DNA of 64,000 nucleotides, from assembly GCA_026168455.1 (NCBI GenBank), contig CM047431.1, forward strand, positions 2,280,598-2,344,597, given 5' to 3'. The notes below the pieces were generated by a model. That model was given only the letters and a program-made list of their open reading frames with translations. It was not told where the DNA came from and made no database searches. Made by a program: the position numbers and the translations under genes. The DNA comes from Theocolax elegans (lineage: Eukaryota > Arthropoda > Insecta > Hymenoptera > Cerocephalidae). Shown piece after piece: positions 11,869 through 24,643 of the stretch. Positions within the stretch are counted from its first letter, which is position 1. Every line of letters starts with the position of its first letter.

Positions 11869-13200
11869 GATACAGTTGCATGTAATCTTAATTTTGAATT
11901 ATTTAGTTATAAATATTTTTTATTGTTAATCTTCATGCAAGTAAAGGTAAAAGTTTTCTATTATAAAGCTACTAATGAAAATAAAAGAATTATTAAATTT
12001 ATTTTATATAAACTAATCCAATATAATAATTCTTATACGATTCACTGATTCAAGTAAACTGTACAATAATTCAGAATGTGTAACGGCATTTATATGTATT
12101 CTTTCATTAGTGTACTCTTGTATAAAAGTTTATTCTTCATTATTTTTTAAAAATAAAAAAAATATTAACAGAACTTTTAGAACAAATATTTCAATATTCA
12201 ATATTCCTATATATTTAACTACTTTAGTAATGGTTATAGAAATAACTGTCAGACTCGAGTAACACTTGCAGGTATTCTTAATTTTGTGCCCTTTAATTAT
12301 AAATATTTTTCAATGTTATTCTTCATGAAAGTAAAGATAGTGGTTTTCTTCAGAAAGAGCTAAGAAAAGCTAATAAATTTTATAATCAATTTATAATATG
12401 CAGATTTTGGACTCTGTTAATAGTTAGTTAGAATTTATAACTTTTATTAGCTCTTCTTAGCTTTTGCTAGATTTTATTAGCTTTTAGGTTTTTTTCAAAA
12501 GTAAAAGAAATGTGCGAGTTTAAAAAAGCTAATAACTACTAATAACTTTTTTAAATTATTATATACAGTAAATAAGTATTTAGAATTTTTATGAATATTT
12601 ACCAATAGCAATCTTTTATTAATAGCTTTTGTTTTTTTGCACACATCACTTAGAAACAGCTAAAAACAGTTAAATATAGGAAAATGCAACAGTTACTATT
12701 AGTGTCATTTTATCGTTTTTCACGATATTTTCGAAATACAAAAATCTAATAAAACATAATAAAGCTTAGAAATATTTACGAAATTTTAATAACAACTAAA
12801 AAAATCTTATAAACAACACCAAACTTTTTAAACAATTACTACAGTTCAAAATCCGCACTTTATAAAGTGTTATGAAAATCTAATAAAAGCTAATAACATT
12901 TATTAAGTATTTATAAACATTATTCGCATATGATTATTTCCGCTAGGGAAAGAAATATTAAATTTAATTGTCAATAAAGTAATCCAATTTTGTTAATCTT
13001 TTATATGATTCGATGATTCATGTTAACATTTAAAATAATTCAGAATTTGTTACGGAATTGGTATGTATTCTTTATTTAGCATTCTCTTGTAATAAAGTTT
13101 TTACTTCATAATTTATCTAATATGAAAACATATTAACCTATTTTTAGAAAAAATATTTCAATTGTCCAATATTTCTATGTGTTCTTAGTAACACCAAAGC
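11450..13200 (+). repeat. Diverged tandem repeats with AGCTAATAA-rich filler
   Basis: The phrase TATAAATnTTTTTCAnTGTTATTCTTCATG and its downstream CTTTATATAAACT-AATCCAATATAATAATTCTT occur near 11510, 11910, 12295 and, in part, 12960, suggesting a ~390-400 bp tandem repeat. Between 12350 and 12950 there is a region rich in AGCTAATAA and its complement. A (TA)n tract lies at 11835-11870. No gene was seen. Confidence 0.45.
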
Positions 13201-13610
13201 CACTTGAGAAATACAAATTTCGCGCCAAAAATGTAATCGACTATTCCGTGTTTATTGTAATACTAAACCGCTCATTTATGTGACAATACTGATTAAACCC
13301 TATAAACGAACCACATAGGTTGCTTGACAATATTAGAATATACCAGTAGATTCGGATAAATAATGCTCGACTTTATAGTGAAATTTCCTATTAAACCCGA
13401 TAAATTGCAATCATGCAAAATCATTAATTATTTGAAATCCAGATACATGCCTATTCGTTGAAAATAGAAAATACAGCAATACCTCATAAAATACGATAAA
13501 CGATTCAATAGCGGTTGCTTCTACGACAAGCGTAACCGATAAGATCCTGTAATCAAACCGCTCATTTATGTGATAATACTGATTAAATCCTATAAACGAA
13601 CCACATAGGT

Positions 13611-14602
13611 TGTCACGTGGTATTCGCGTGCCCGGGTGAAATTAATTATTATTAATAATTAAAATTAACCGTTGGACCGCGTTGCCCAATACCGCGCACA
13701 CAATTAATTTATTTTCCGAACTGCGGGCTGTCGCCAGGAACGCGAGTTCGCTGGGACGTACGGTATGGAGGATTCGGGCGATCCTCCTTGCCTCGACACG
13801 ATGTATAAATTATTAAAATGTCGGCGGGAGCGGGGAGAATAAAAGAAACACACTCAATTAAAAAAAAATGAGAATATAACATTTATTTTGATATATTAAC
13901 ATTTGGCCATCCAGGCCGTGTGCCGCGACAAAGGTTGTTTCGCGCGGGCGGAAGTATCGGGAGCCAACCGGATCGAGATCCTCGGCTGCGGTTGACTCTT
14001 CCGATCTCCGCTATTCGGGTACCGGCGTACCCGAATACACTCCCGATGTACACACTCTCATACACTCGGGGGAAAGGGGGGAACGCACGGTAATATAAGC
14101 ACAACTTACCGGGGTGCGCCCCGTGGATGGCCCAGCCGATCCGTGTCCCTTTGTCCTCCTGGGCAACGGAGGACGACGTCGGCTGCGGTGGTGGAAGGCG
14201 GCCCTGTGCCGCGGCGAGTGCCTCGCGATCCGCGTCCGCACTCACACCAACACTTCCCGTCCTTAACACACACCGATTCACTCGCGGCTCACTCACGAGG
14301 ATAGTCCGGGTCACCGATGGCCTTCTTACGCCTCACGCGTCTTGTTAGCCAGAAAACCTCTCTCAAACGGTACCGGTTTAGTTTTTGTCCGCCTCGAGTG
14401 GCGAATCGGGACGTACTAACTACGTACTAACACTCGCGCTCTCATCCCTACGTACCATTGCGCGCGTAATTGTACACTTTGATCGACGTAAACAAATGTC
14501 GTCGGTTGGCCTTGACATACCAAAGGCTCCGACGACTTACATTTAACAGGATTTTAAATGCTTTGTTCGCCGCAAAAAGATTGTGTGACGATTTCCGTCA
14601 CA
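13611..14602. mobile_element. Solo LTR, 992 bp, TSD AGGT
   Basis: The segment starts TGTCACGTGG and ends TTTCCGTCACA, the TG...CA form of retrovirus-like LTRs, and is flanked by AGGT at 13607-13610 and 14603-14606. The uninterrupted satellite monomers show a single AGGT. GC content is much higher than around it, and an AATAAA lies near 13839. The last 19 bases form a hairpin (TGTGACG/CGTCACA). No retroviral coding region is adjacent, so an internal part was probably lost by LTR recombination. Family (Gypsy or BEL/Pao) is not decided. Confidence 0.8.
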
Positions 14603-14820
14603 AGGTTGCTTGACAATATTAGAATATACCGGTAGATTTGGATAAATAATGCTCGACTTTATAGTGAAATGTCCTATTCAACCCGATAAATTGCAATCAT
14701 GAAAAATCATTAATCATTTGAAATCCAGATACATGCCTATTCGTTGTAAATAGAAAATACAGCAATACCTCATATAAAATACGATAAACGATTCAATAGC
14801 GGTTGCTTCAACGACAGGCG

Positions 14821-15793
14821 CCCACGTGAAAAAAATTTATAAAGTTTTTATAAAAATTGTATAAAATGAATTGACGATAGAGAAAAAAGCCAACTTCAGT
14901 TTGACATCTAACCAACTTCAGTTTGATGTCTTATTCCCGTGAGCTTCGTGCAGCGCGAAACGTTTGCCGTCGTATTTTACTTAATCAAGTAGTTTACCAC
15001 TAAATTCGTCGCAGAAGTCGTACTTTTAACCTAGATATATGTGGTGCGTTAATTGACAGCATGGAATATTATCGATTTTGAGAATTTAAAATTCAGTCTC
15101 GGTGAGGGGAGAGCCGGAATATTGAGACCTGAAAATTCAACTCCGTCTACACTTTTGATCAGATAAGTCCTCCTTTCTCTTGATTTTTAAAAACTTAGCG
15201 ATTGAGTACAGTAGATACTTTGTGTTTTTGTAATATTTTTGTTGCAGGTTAGACGATTTTAAAGGTACGATCAACAGCTTCTCCGTGCGTAGAAGCGTCG
15301 GTACGAGTCACCCATCGCCACCGCTGCCAGCTGATGAATTTTGCAGTCCTGTTTTTAAGGTTATATATGTTTATTCCCAAAACTTTAACTTTTAAGTTTT
15401 GCAAAATTTTCCCCAATTTTCACAAACTTTTCCCAAGTTGCGCAATACGTTTCCCAAAGTTCACAAACTTTTCCCATCCTATAAAATACCGTAAAAAAAT
15501 TTTAAAACTTATCTCGAACGTTTTTAATTACTTTATTATTAATCTTTTTCTATTTTAAAATGTTTCAATTTATATTGAGCCTAAAGTGACCGCGTTTTTG
15601 TATGTAAATTCCTTTAAAATGTGCTTTAAAGTGTGGTATTTTTTAAAAAATTTAATAAAAATATATTTTTTATGAAAGCCAATGTTTTTATAAAAATTTT
15701 ATAAAGTTTTTATAAGACCAATTTTTATACAAATTGTATATAATCCATTTTATACAATTTTTATAAAAACTTTATAAATTTTTTTTACGTGGG
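14821..15793. mobile_element. TIR element with CCCACGTGAAAA ends, TSD CG
   Basis: Inverted ends of about 60-80 bp (CCCACGTGAAAAAAATTTAT at left and its near-complement ending ACGTGGG at 15793) enclose unrelated sequence. CG is duplicated (14819-14820, 15794-15795), and neighbouring satellite monomers read GACAGGCGTAACC with a single CG. The interior 14940-15350 has normal GC content and resembles host transcribed sequence with an acceptor-like TTTTGTTGCAG at about 15248. No transposase, so non-autonomous. Confidence 0.8.
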
Positions 15794-17851
15794 CGTAACC
15801 GATAAGATCCTGTAATCAAACCGCTGATTTATGTGACAATACTGATTAAACCCTATAAACGAACCACATAGGTTGCTTGACAATATTAGAATATACCAGT
15901 AGATTCGGATAAATAATGCTCGACTTTATAGTGAAATGTCCTATTCAACCCGATAAATTGCAATCATGAAAAATCTTTAATTATTTGTAATGCAGATACA
16001 TGCCTATGCGTTGTAAATAGTAAATACAGCAATACCTCATAGAATACGATAAACGATTAAAAAGCGGTTGCTTCTACGACAGGTGTAACCTATAAGATCC
16101 TGTAATCAAACCGCTGATTTTTTAATTGATGTGACAATACTGATTAAACCCTATAAACGAACCACATAGGTTGCTTGACAATATTAGAATATACCGGTAG
16201 ATTATGATAAATAATGCTCGACTTTATAGTGAAATGTCCTTTTCAACCCGATAAATTTCAATAATGAAAAATCATTAATTATTTGTAATGCAGATACATG
16301 CCTATTCGTTGTAAATCGTAAATACAGCAATACCTCATAAAATGCGATAAGCGATTCAATAGCGGTTACTTTTTGACTGGCAAAGCCAGGTACGATGCGT
16401 TAGGCAAGCCGCCCATTTCATGCGTCGCTCGTCATAAATCCCTATAAAGGTACCAGGTAAGTTGTTATATAATATTGAAATATGCTGGTAAGGTTATATA
16501 GCTGTTACTTGGCGTTATTGTGAAACGCCCTATTTAACCTTACATTTTTGTATGCTCTATAAGACAATAACTGTTAAAATCCCGATAGAAATCCACTTGT
16601 TAAGAATATATCATTTTGTATTACCTGAAATAGAACTATAGATAATTCATTCATGTTCGGGTTTTTCATTATAAAATATTATAAGCTTTAGAGTGAGAAA
16701 GCATTGATATATAAGTACGTGAAAGGTGGCAAATCCTTATAATGCCCGGTAAATATAAATACAAAATATTTAAATATAAATGTGTACCCGATATACTCCG
16801 ATAAACTATTTTATGCTCTTTTATGTTACACGTTTATTCCTATAAAACCTTATAAACAAATTTATTTTTATCGCATTGTATGAGGTGTTCATTATGAAGC
16901 CTATAGTTATAAGCTTATTCTTTCCGATTCGTATTAAATAATGTATAGCATTCTATCGCAAACTCCGGGTGCAAAAGCCACATGAAGTACGATAAAAAAA
17001 TTTTTTTTATAGTTTTATATGAGGTTTTTTCAACAGGGACAACGACTCTTTACATCTTTACAAAATTCAATTATGGTAAATTTAAATATAAATATTTCAT
17101 TTGTAAACTTAGAATTATAATTACTCCCTGTCAAAAATATACAGCTGTAAAAATAACTGGAAATACAGGTGTAAATCCATGTAATAATACAGCTGTATTG
17201 GAGTGGATTTGCCTGGATTTATTAACTGGATTTACAGGTGTAAATCCATGTAATATTAAATGGATTTACAGGTGTAAATCATGTAATATTAAATGGATTT
17301 TTTAATTTTACAAATGTTTTTTTATTTAGATTAACATACAACCCTGGTGGAAATACGAACAATTTTTTACCGATAAAATAGGAATTTTTTATACTGTACT
17401 ACCAATATTCTAGGTATAAAAAATATCTATTTTATTCCTATATGTGTAACGTTTTTTGGTCCCTAAATATAACATTAAATATGGTCTATTGGGATTCGGC
17501 ATTTTCTACCTATAAAGTAGTTATAAGTTTGATCTTATATTTTTCAGGCTTATAAATTACTTAAACGTTATTACGTTATAGTCAGAAACAATATTTTATT
17601 AATATACAATAGTTTACCTATCTCATAAATTGAGCAATCAGGATTTTTAAAGCATTTTTAAAGAATACAAAAATAATGCAGAAATTAAAAAGTATTTATA
17701 TATACATAACTCAAAAAAAATTTGAAAAGAATTTCTCTTTCGAAACCTTATTATTATTTTTAATTAACTTATATTTATTTTTATATTGTTTTAGTTTATA
17801 TATTTACACTAATTACATATATTTGACGCAGAAAAACGCTGAAAAAATTTT

Positions 17852-17924
17852 TGCCCTAACCGGGAATCGAACCCCGCAACGCACGCACCAAACGCAAACG
17901 CTCTATCCACTAAGCTAACGCAAC
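17852..17924 (-). other. tRNA-like sequence (Pro-like, TGG), left palindrome arm
   Basis: On the minus strand the sequence has an A box (TAGCTTAGTGGATAGAGCG) and a B box (GGTTCGATTCC), with TGG at the anticodon place and a T-run (AATTTTTTC) downstream. Its stem pairing is imperfect and its mirror copy is in the other arm, so I read it as part of the element, not a cellular tRNA gene. Confidence 0.65.
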
Positions 17925-19611
17925 GCTTACATATGCAAATGTTTGGAACTTGTATATACAGATCATCCATGTATTAATATCTTAATAATTGTTATTTATT
18001 CTTTGATCTATATATATATATAAGATGTTAGGCAGTAATTAACTAATTATAATCGTGATGGTCTTAACGATAACTACCAAAGAGATATCTTCTTCATTTT
18101 TTCTATATTATTATAATTTCTTAAAAGCATATGAATACTTTTATAATACTTATTTATACCGTAAAACATAATATATTATTTTGCTACTATATGTAAAAGG
18201 GCATTCTTCTAATATAAATTTATTTAAAATAAATAAATAAATAATACTAATTTTTAAATTCAAACTATTTATTTAAAAATAATATAGAAAGTTTCTAGGT
18301 ATTTAATAGTTCTATTTTTAAGCTATTATTTATACCTAGTTTCTACCTATTAAAAATAGTGTTTGTATATATAAGAAAAAATTTTAACAATTTATTTAAG
18401 TAAATAATTATACATATTTTTAATTTTTTGAACTTTAAAAATTAAATTTTAGGTTATTTTTACAAATATTTTTTATAGCTTTTTTATAGATATAAAAACG
18501 AGTGCTAAATTTAATAGCATATTTTGTGTCTATTTTTTGGCTATTTAATATAGTATAATTATTTTATACCAATAAAATAGGTATTTAATCGACATTTTCT
18601 ACAAAATATTATGATTTCTATATTTTATACCTATAAACTACTTTGGCGACTATAAAATATTTTTGAATTTCCACCAGGAAACCTTTGATCGATTTGAAAC
18701 GCAATTTAAAGCTATATTATTATTAAAAAAGTGCCCCATTCGATGAATTATATTTTTATATATATTTTAATTATTTATAGGTGTATTTAAAGCTGTATTT
18801 TAACAGGGATTTTTAGTTGAATAACTCATTCGTGCTTCTTAATGTATTTATACGGCTATATACACGTATTTGTTCAGTTATGCCAAAAATATACAGCTGT
18901 AAAAATAACTGGAAAAACGATTGTAAATCAATGTAATACATTTTTGAGTAGACATATATAAAAATTTTTTATTTAAAAGTAATTACGTAACTTATAACTT
19001 ATATGCACTTATAAAGTTTCTTAAGTGTGTTCCTTTTGACGAATAAAAAAAAATTTGGAACAAAAGTTATCTTTAATTCTTATTCCCTTCTTTTTTTACT
19101 TACACAATAGCTTAATTTTTTTTATTAAGAATTAACTAAGTAAATATCCGATAAAAGAAATTTCTGCAATAGAAAGTATTGAAATCAAAATACCTTCCAA
19201 GAAGGTGTCAATATTCGCAAGTATTTTATTCCAATCACACTTTTTAAATTGCAATCTATTAAATAAATATCTTTAATTCTTTTTCCCATATTTTTTCTAC
19301 TTATGCAATAGGTTTACATAAAATTAACTGCTTCAAAACTAATAAAACAGAAATTTATTTATCTCATTTTATTGCTTTTAAATAAAATAATACTTGCACC
19401 ACACGTTGATTTGGGTTCTTATTTAAGAATGTCACAATGCATAGTGCATATATTTATCATATGTATCAAGGGCTTTTATAAATACCTTAATCTTTAGAGG
19501 ACCTGTAATAGCTTAAGGCGAAAAAAAAATCAATTTTTTTATATAAATCAATAAATAGATACACATATATAAATAAATATATTATAAAATTGTTTACTTA
19601 TTTCTCCAACT

Positions 19612-19782
19612 ATGAAAATGGATGAAGATTTTGACATAATAAATATATTTCTTGGCAATAATGAGGATTTGACAAATAATCATCACGGTTCAAATGTGAA
19701 CTCCCTGAAACAAGTTAGAGATGTTTCAACAAATTTAAACGATGAAAAATTTTTAAATCTCTTCCCAGACATTGATGCGTAG
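19612..19782 (+). CDS. Short ORF of 56 codons in the palindrome spacer
   Basis: ATG at 19612 opens 56 codons ending in TAG at 19780-19782. The predicted peptide is acidic with mixed composition (MKMDEDFDIINIFLGNNEDL at the start) and contrasts with the low-complexity surroundings. It lies between module A copies in the unpaired centre of the palindrome. It may be the first exon of a lost element gene. Not recognised. Confidence 0.25.
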   Translation: MKMDEDFDIINIFLGNNEDLTNNHHGSNVNSLKQVRDVSTNLNDEKFLNLFPDIDA

Positions 19783-21558
19783 ATACAATACTTGGCGATT
19801 CCATTTTGATTTCAGTACTTTCAATTGTAGAAACTTTTTGCGGAGTTTATGTAACACATAAAAATAAAAATGTTTAATTGAAATACAAATTTATGGTATG
19901 GTAAAAAATACGACTTGTCGATTATACCGCTTTGATTTCAATACTTTCTATTGCAAAAACTACTTATTGAAAAATATATATGGAAAAATATATAACATGT
20001 CCAATTAAAATAACAATAGGTAGAAAATGATGAGTCTTTAATTTCTAGTTGGTTTTTATTACTGACCCTTTTGTTCCAAATTTTTATTCGTCAAAAGGAA
20101 CACACTTAAGAAACTTTATAAGTGCATATAAGTTATAAGTTACGTAATTACTTTTAAATAAAAATTTTTAACCTATTGCATAAGTAGAAAAAATATGGGA
20201 AAAAGAATTAAAGATATTTATTTAATAGATTGCAATTTAAAAAGTGTGATTGGAATAAAATACTTGCGAATATTGACACCTTCTTGGAAGGTATTTTGAT
20301 TTCAATACTTTCTATTGCAGAAATTTCTTTTATCGGATATTTACTTAGTTAATTCTTAATAAAAAAAAATTAAGCTATTGTGTAAGTAAAAAAAGAAGGG
20401 AATAAGAATTAAAGATAACTTTTGTTCCAAATTTTTTTTTATTCGTCAAAAGGAACACACTTAAGAAACTTTATAAGTGCATATAAGTTATAAGTTACGT
20501 AATTACTTTTAAATAAAAAATTTTTATATATGTCTACTCAAAAATGTATTACATTGATTTACAATCGTTTTTCCAGTTATTTTTACAGCTGTATATTTTT
20601 GACATAACTGAACAAATACGTGTATATAGCCGTATAAATACATTAAGAAGCACGAATGAGTTATTCAACTAAAAATCCCTGTTAAAATACAGCTTTAAAT
20701 ACACCTATAAATAATTAAAATATATATAAAAATATAATTCATCGAATGGGGCACTTTTTTAATAATAATATAGCTTTAAATTGCGTTTAAAATCGATCAA
20801 AGGTTTCCTGGTGGAAATTCAAAAATATTTTATAGTCGCCAAAGTAGTTTATAGGTATAAAATATAGAAATCATAATATTTTGTAGAAAATGTCGATTAA
20901 ATACCTATTTTATTGGTATAAAATAATTATACTATATTAAATAGCCAAAAAATAGACACAAAATATGCTATTAAATTTAGCACTCGTTTTTATATCTATA
21001 AAAAAGCTATAAAAAATATTTGTAAAAATAACCTAAAATTTAATTTTTAAAGTTCAAAAAATTAAAAATATGTATAATTATTTACTTAAATAAATTGTTA
21101 AAATTTTTTCTTATATATACAAACACTATTTTTAATAGGTAGAAACTAGGTATAAATAATAGCTTAAAAATAGAACTATTAAATACCTAGAAACTTTCTA
21201 TATTATTTTTAAATAAATAGTTTGAATTTAAAAATTAGTATTATTTATTTATTTATTTTAAATAAATTTATATTAGAAGAATGCCCTTTTACATATAGTA
21301 GCAAAATAATATATTATGTTTTACGGTATAAATAAGTATTATAAAAGTATTCATATGCTTTTAAGAAATTATAATAATATAGAAAAAATGAAGAAGATAT
21401 CTCTTTGGTAGATATCGTTAAGACCATCACTATTATAATTAGTTAATTACTGCCTAACATCTTATATATATATATAGATCAAAGAATAAATAACAATTAT
21501 TAAGATATTAATACATGGATGATCTGTATATACAAGTTCCAAACATTTGCATATGTAA

Positions 21559-21632
21559 GCGTTGCGTTAGCTTAGTGGATAGAGCGTTTGCGTTTGGTGC
21601 GTGCGTTGCGGGGTTCGATTCCCGGTTAGGGC
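21559..21632 (+). other. tRNA-like sequence (Pro-like, TGG), right palindrome arm
   Basis: Mirror copy of the 17852-17924 sequence, on the plus strand, again followed by a T-run. Thus both copies point away from the palindrome centre. Confidence 0.65.
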
Positions 21633-24197
21633 AAAAATTTTTTCAGCGTTTTTCTGCGTCAAATATATGTAATTAGTGTAAATATATAAACTAAAACAAT
21701 ATAAAAATAAATATAAGTTAATTAAAAATAATAATAAGGTTTCGAAAGAGAAATTCTTTTCAAATTTTTTTTGAGTTATGTATATATAAATACTTTTTAA
21801 TTTCTGCATTATTTTTGTATTCTTTAAAAATGCTTTAAAAATCCTGATTGCTCAATTTATGAGATAGGTAAACTATTGTATATTAATAAAATATTGTTTC
21901 TGACTATAACGTAATAACGTTTAAGTAATTTATAAGCCTGAAAAATATAAGATCAAACTTATAACTACTTTATAGGTAGAAAATGCCGAATCCCAATAGA
22001 CCATATTTAATGTTATATTTAGGGACCAAAAAACGTTACACATATAGGAATAAAATAGATATTTTTTATACCTAGAATATTGGTAGTACAGTATAAAAAA
22101 TTCCTATTTTATCGGTAAAAAATTGTTCGTATTTCCACCAGGGTTGTATGTTAATCTAAATAAAAAAACATTTGTAAAATTAAAAAATCCATTTAATATT
22201 ACATGATTTACACCTGTAAATCCATTTAATATTACATGGATTTACACCTGTAAATCCAGTTAATAAATCCAGGCAAATCCACTCCAATACAGCTGTATTA
22301 TTACATGGATTTACACCTGTATTTCCAGTTATTTTTACAGCTGTATATTTTTGCTCTATTTTTAACAGAGAACTGCAGTAGTATAAGTTGTATCTGTCTG
22401 CAACGTAACCTAAATTGATATTCTTACTTTTTTCTTATCAAACTAAAAACAATTTAATAACCTAATTTTATAACATACTCATCATACATTATATACTAAC
22501 TCATTATTACATTATAACTACATTTTACATTGTTTTAAATAATTTTACCTTTACATTGTAAAATATTGTTTGTTGTGTGAGTACGTGAGTAGCTCTACAG
22601 TTTATTATGATACTCATGAAACTAATTTAATGCGCTTTAAATAGTACATGAAAAAGTAAATTATTATTATAAAACCAAATAAATGTATTGGTAATTAAAA
22701 TTTATTCATTCTTGGTATAGATAATTACGATAGCGATGATACAGAAAGTGATTCGGATAACTGTTCTGACTCAACAAGTGAGCAAGATGCAAACGAAACA
22801 GAACCAAAACCAGATATTAATGAAAAATTGTATCCTGAAGCGCCCATTACTATACTAGGATTCATAGTATGTTTAGCTGCTTTAACATTGCGCCATAACC
22901 TAACCAACATTTGTATCTCTGATATTTTAAAATTTATTGGAAAAATTTTAATTCGTCCACATAATTGTCCGACATCATATTATCAATTTGAAAAACTATT
23001 TGATTATTTAAACTTGCAAATAAAAAAGCATTTCTATTGCTTAAAATGTCATACTTCCTTAAAAAATAATAACGATGATGTTAATAATACTGAATATACT
23101 GAAGACGAAGAAATAATAAATAGTGATAGAGATTGTAACTATTCTCATATTGATCAAGAAAATTATTTTATAGAAATTCCAGTAATTCCTCAGTTAGAAA
23201 ATTTATATAACCGTAAAGGTTTTTATAATAAATTAAACAACCGATCGATGTTTCTACCAACTGACAGTAACGAATACCGAGATATATACGATGGAAAAGT
23301 TTATAAAGAATTATGTGAAGAAACTAAGATTTTATCTGAAAAAAACAACATTTCCTTTCAATGGTACACCGATGGAATTCAAATATTTAAATCATCCAAA
23401 TTTTGTATTTGGGCGTTTGTTTTGATTATTTTAAAATTACCCTATGAAGAAAGATATAAAGTAGAAAATATATTATTTCTTGCATTATGGTTTGGCGATA
23501 ACAAACCAAATGCTAACATGTTCTTGAAGCCTCTAAAAGAATCATTGAGACAAATATATAAAGGCATTCGAGTTTACGTTACAGATTTATAGTCTTATAT
23601 TTTTATACGAGGAATTATTATTTGCGGTACGTGTGACTTACCTGCGAAAGCCCTATTCCTGTGTATGAACCAATATAATGGAAAATTTGGATGCCAAGTC
23701 TGTAAAGAAATTGGGTGTACTGTGGAAAAAACGCGAATATATCCATACCAAAAAAATTTAAAATTGAGATCAAGCTCAGATACTACAAAGAACGCCATTC
23801 AAGCTCTCGAAGTAGGTAAACCAGAGTGCGGTGTTAAAGGGCCGTCTATTATATCAAAACTATGTTATGATTATATTTTTACGACCGCAGTTGATATAAT
23901 GCACTGCGCTTTCGAAGGTTGCGTGAAACGTTTAGGCGAATTATGGTTTGATCCTAAATTTAATACTGAACGATTTTCACTGTTTAATTTAGTTGAAGTA
24001 GTTGACTATAGGTTATGTTCAGTAAAACCACCGTCTTCTGTAACACGACGACCGAGACCTATAAAGACCCACTTTGCGTACTGGAAAGCATCGGAATTCA
24101 AAAACTGGGGTTTATATTTCGCATTGCCAATTTTAGAAGATATTTTGTCTAATGAATACTTCGATCATTTCAAATGTTTCGTTTTGGCTATACATTT

Positions 24198-24643
24198 TTT
24201 TTTTTTTTTTTTTTATGTTATTTAACGTCGCTCTATTTATGCTGCCAGGGCAATCAGCGACGGAGGTGAACGGTGTGTCTGTAAACAAAGCACATGTAGT
24301 TGAAACAGTGGTGCTTGTGTCCATTGGAAGATATCATCGGTCACTGTAATTAGTCTAATAATTACAGTTTCCTGTCCTCCCGATGGAACCACCGCGATCC
24401 TCTTTACATCTTCGCGTCCCTAACGTTTCCTATAGTTCAGATGCCCGTGCCTCTCATGCACTGACAAGTGCACGAAACGCACGCGCACCTGAATTGGCGT
24501 CACATTATAGTGACACGCCGAGCCACTGAGTCGCGGTGTTCGAAAAATGCACATGAAAAAATTTTCAGAGGAACACGTCTGGGATCGAACCCACGACCCT
24601 CGGTGTGAGAGTCGGGAGCTCTACCCATGAGCCACCGCGGCTC
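24198..24643 (-). mobile_element. tRNA-derived SINE (Glu-like head), 15 bp TSD, inside the transposase
   Basis: Minus-strand element: the tRNA-like head (GTGGCTCATGGGTAGAGC A box, GGTTCGATCCC B box, CTC at the anticodon place) lies at 24643-24568, and a poly(A) (T-run on the plus strand) ends it at 24198. The flanking 15 bp TTTGGCTATACATTT is at 24183-24197 and 24644-24658. Body and tail (CACCTCCGTCGCTGAT, AGAGCGACGTTAAA) match the Thr-headed SINE at 48726-48938. Confidence 0.9.

Larger units (their letters stand above)
13215..16380 (+). repeat. ~290 bp satellite array, 4-5 monomers, carrying two insertions
   Basis: The marker CACATAGGTTGCTTGACAA occurs at 13319, (13609/14605), 15871 and 16169. 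After subtracting the LTR and the TIR element the spacings are 290, 291 and 298 bp. Monomers share ATACATGCCTATTCGTTG and CCGATAAGATCCTGTAATC. A diverged monomer follows at about 16435-16560 (CCCTATAAAGGTACCAGGTA). The array gives clean empty-site controls for both insertions. Confidence 0.8.
17132..22353. repeat. Giant palindrome, arms of 2.18 kb, composite of nested elements
   Basis: 17132-19314 is the near-perfect reverse complement of 20170-22353. Both outer ends read CAAAAATATACAGCTGTAAA. Each arm contains (outside to inside) CAGCTGTA-rich ends, a segment bounded by CCTGGTGGAAAT (17342-18683 and mirror), a tRNA-like sequence, a second CAGCTGTA block, and modules A and B. The spacer 19315-20169 is single-copy with further module A copies. 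No target duplication was identified. Confidence 0.85.

Noticed and set aside
13883..14348. Open frames of 143, 76 and 73 codons
   Set aside because: They lie inside the GC-rich solo LTR, overlap on both strands and show no domain.
17676..21809. 80-codon open frame present in both palindrome arms
   Set aside because: It runs into the tRNA-like module and is the same element DNA read on opposite strands; no protein features.
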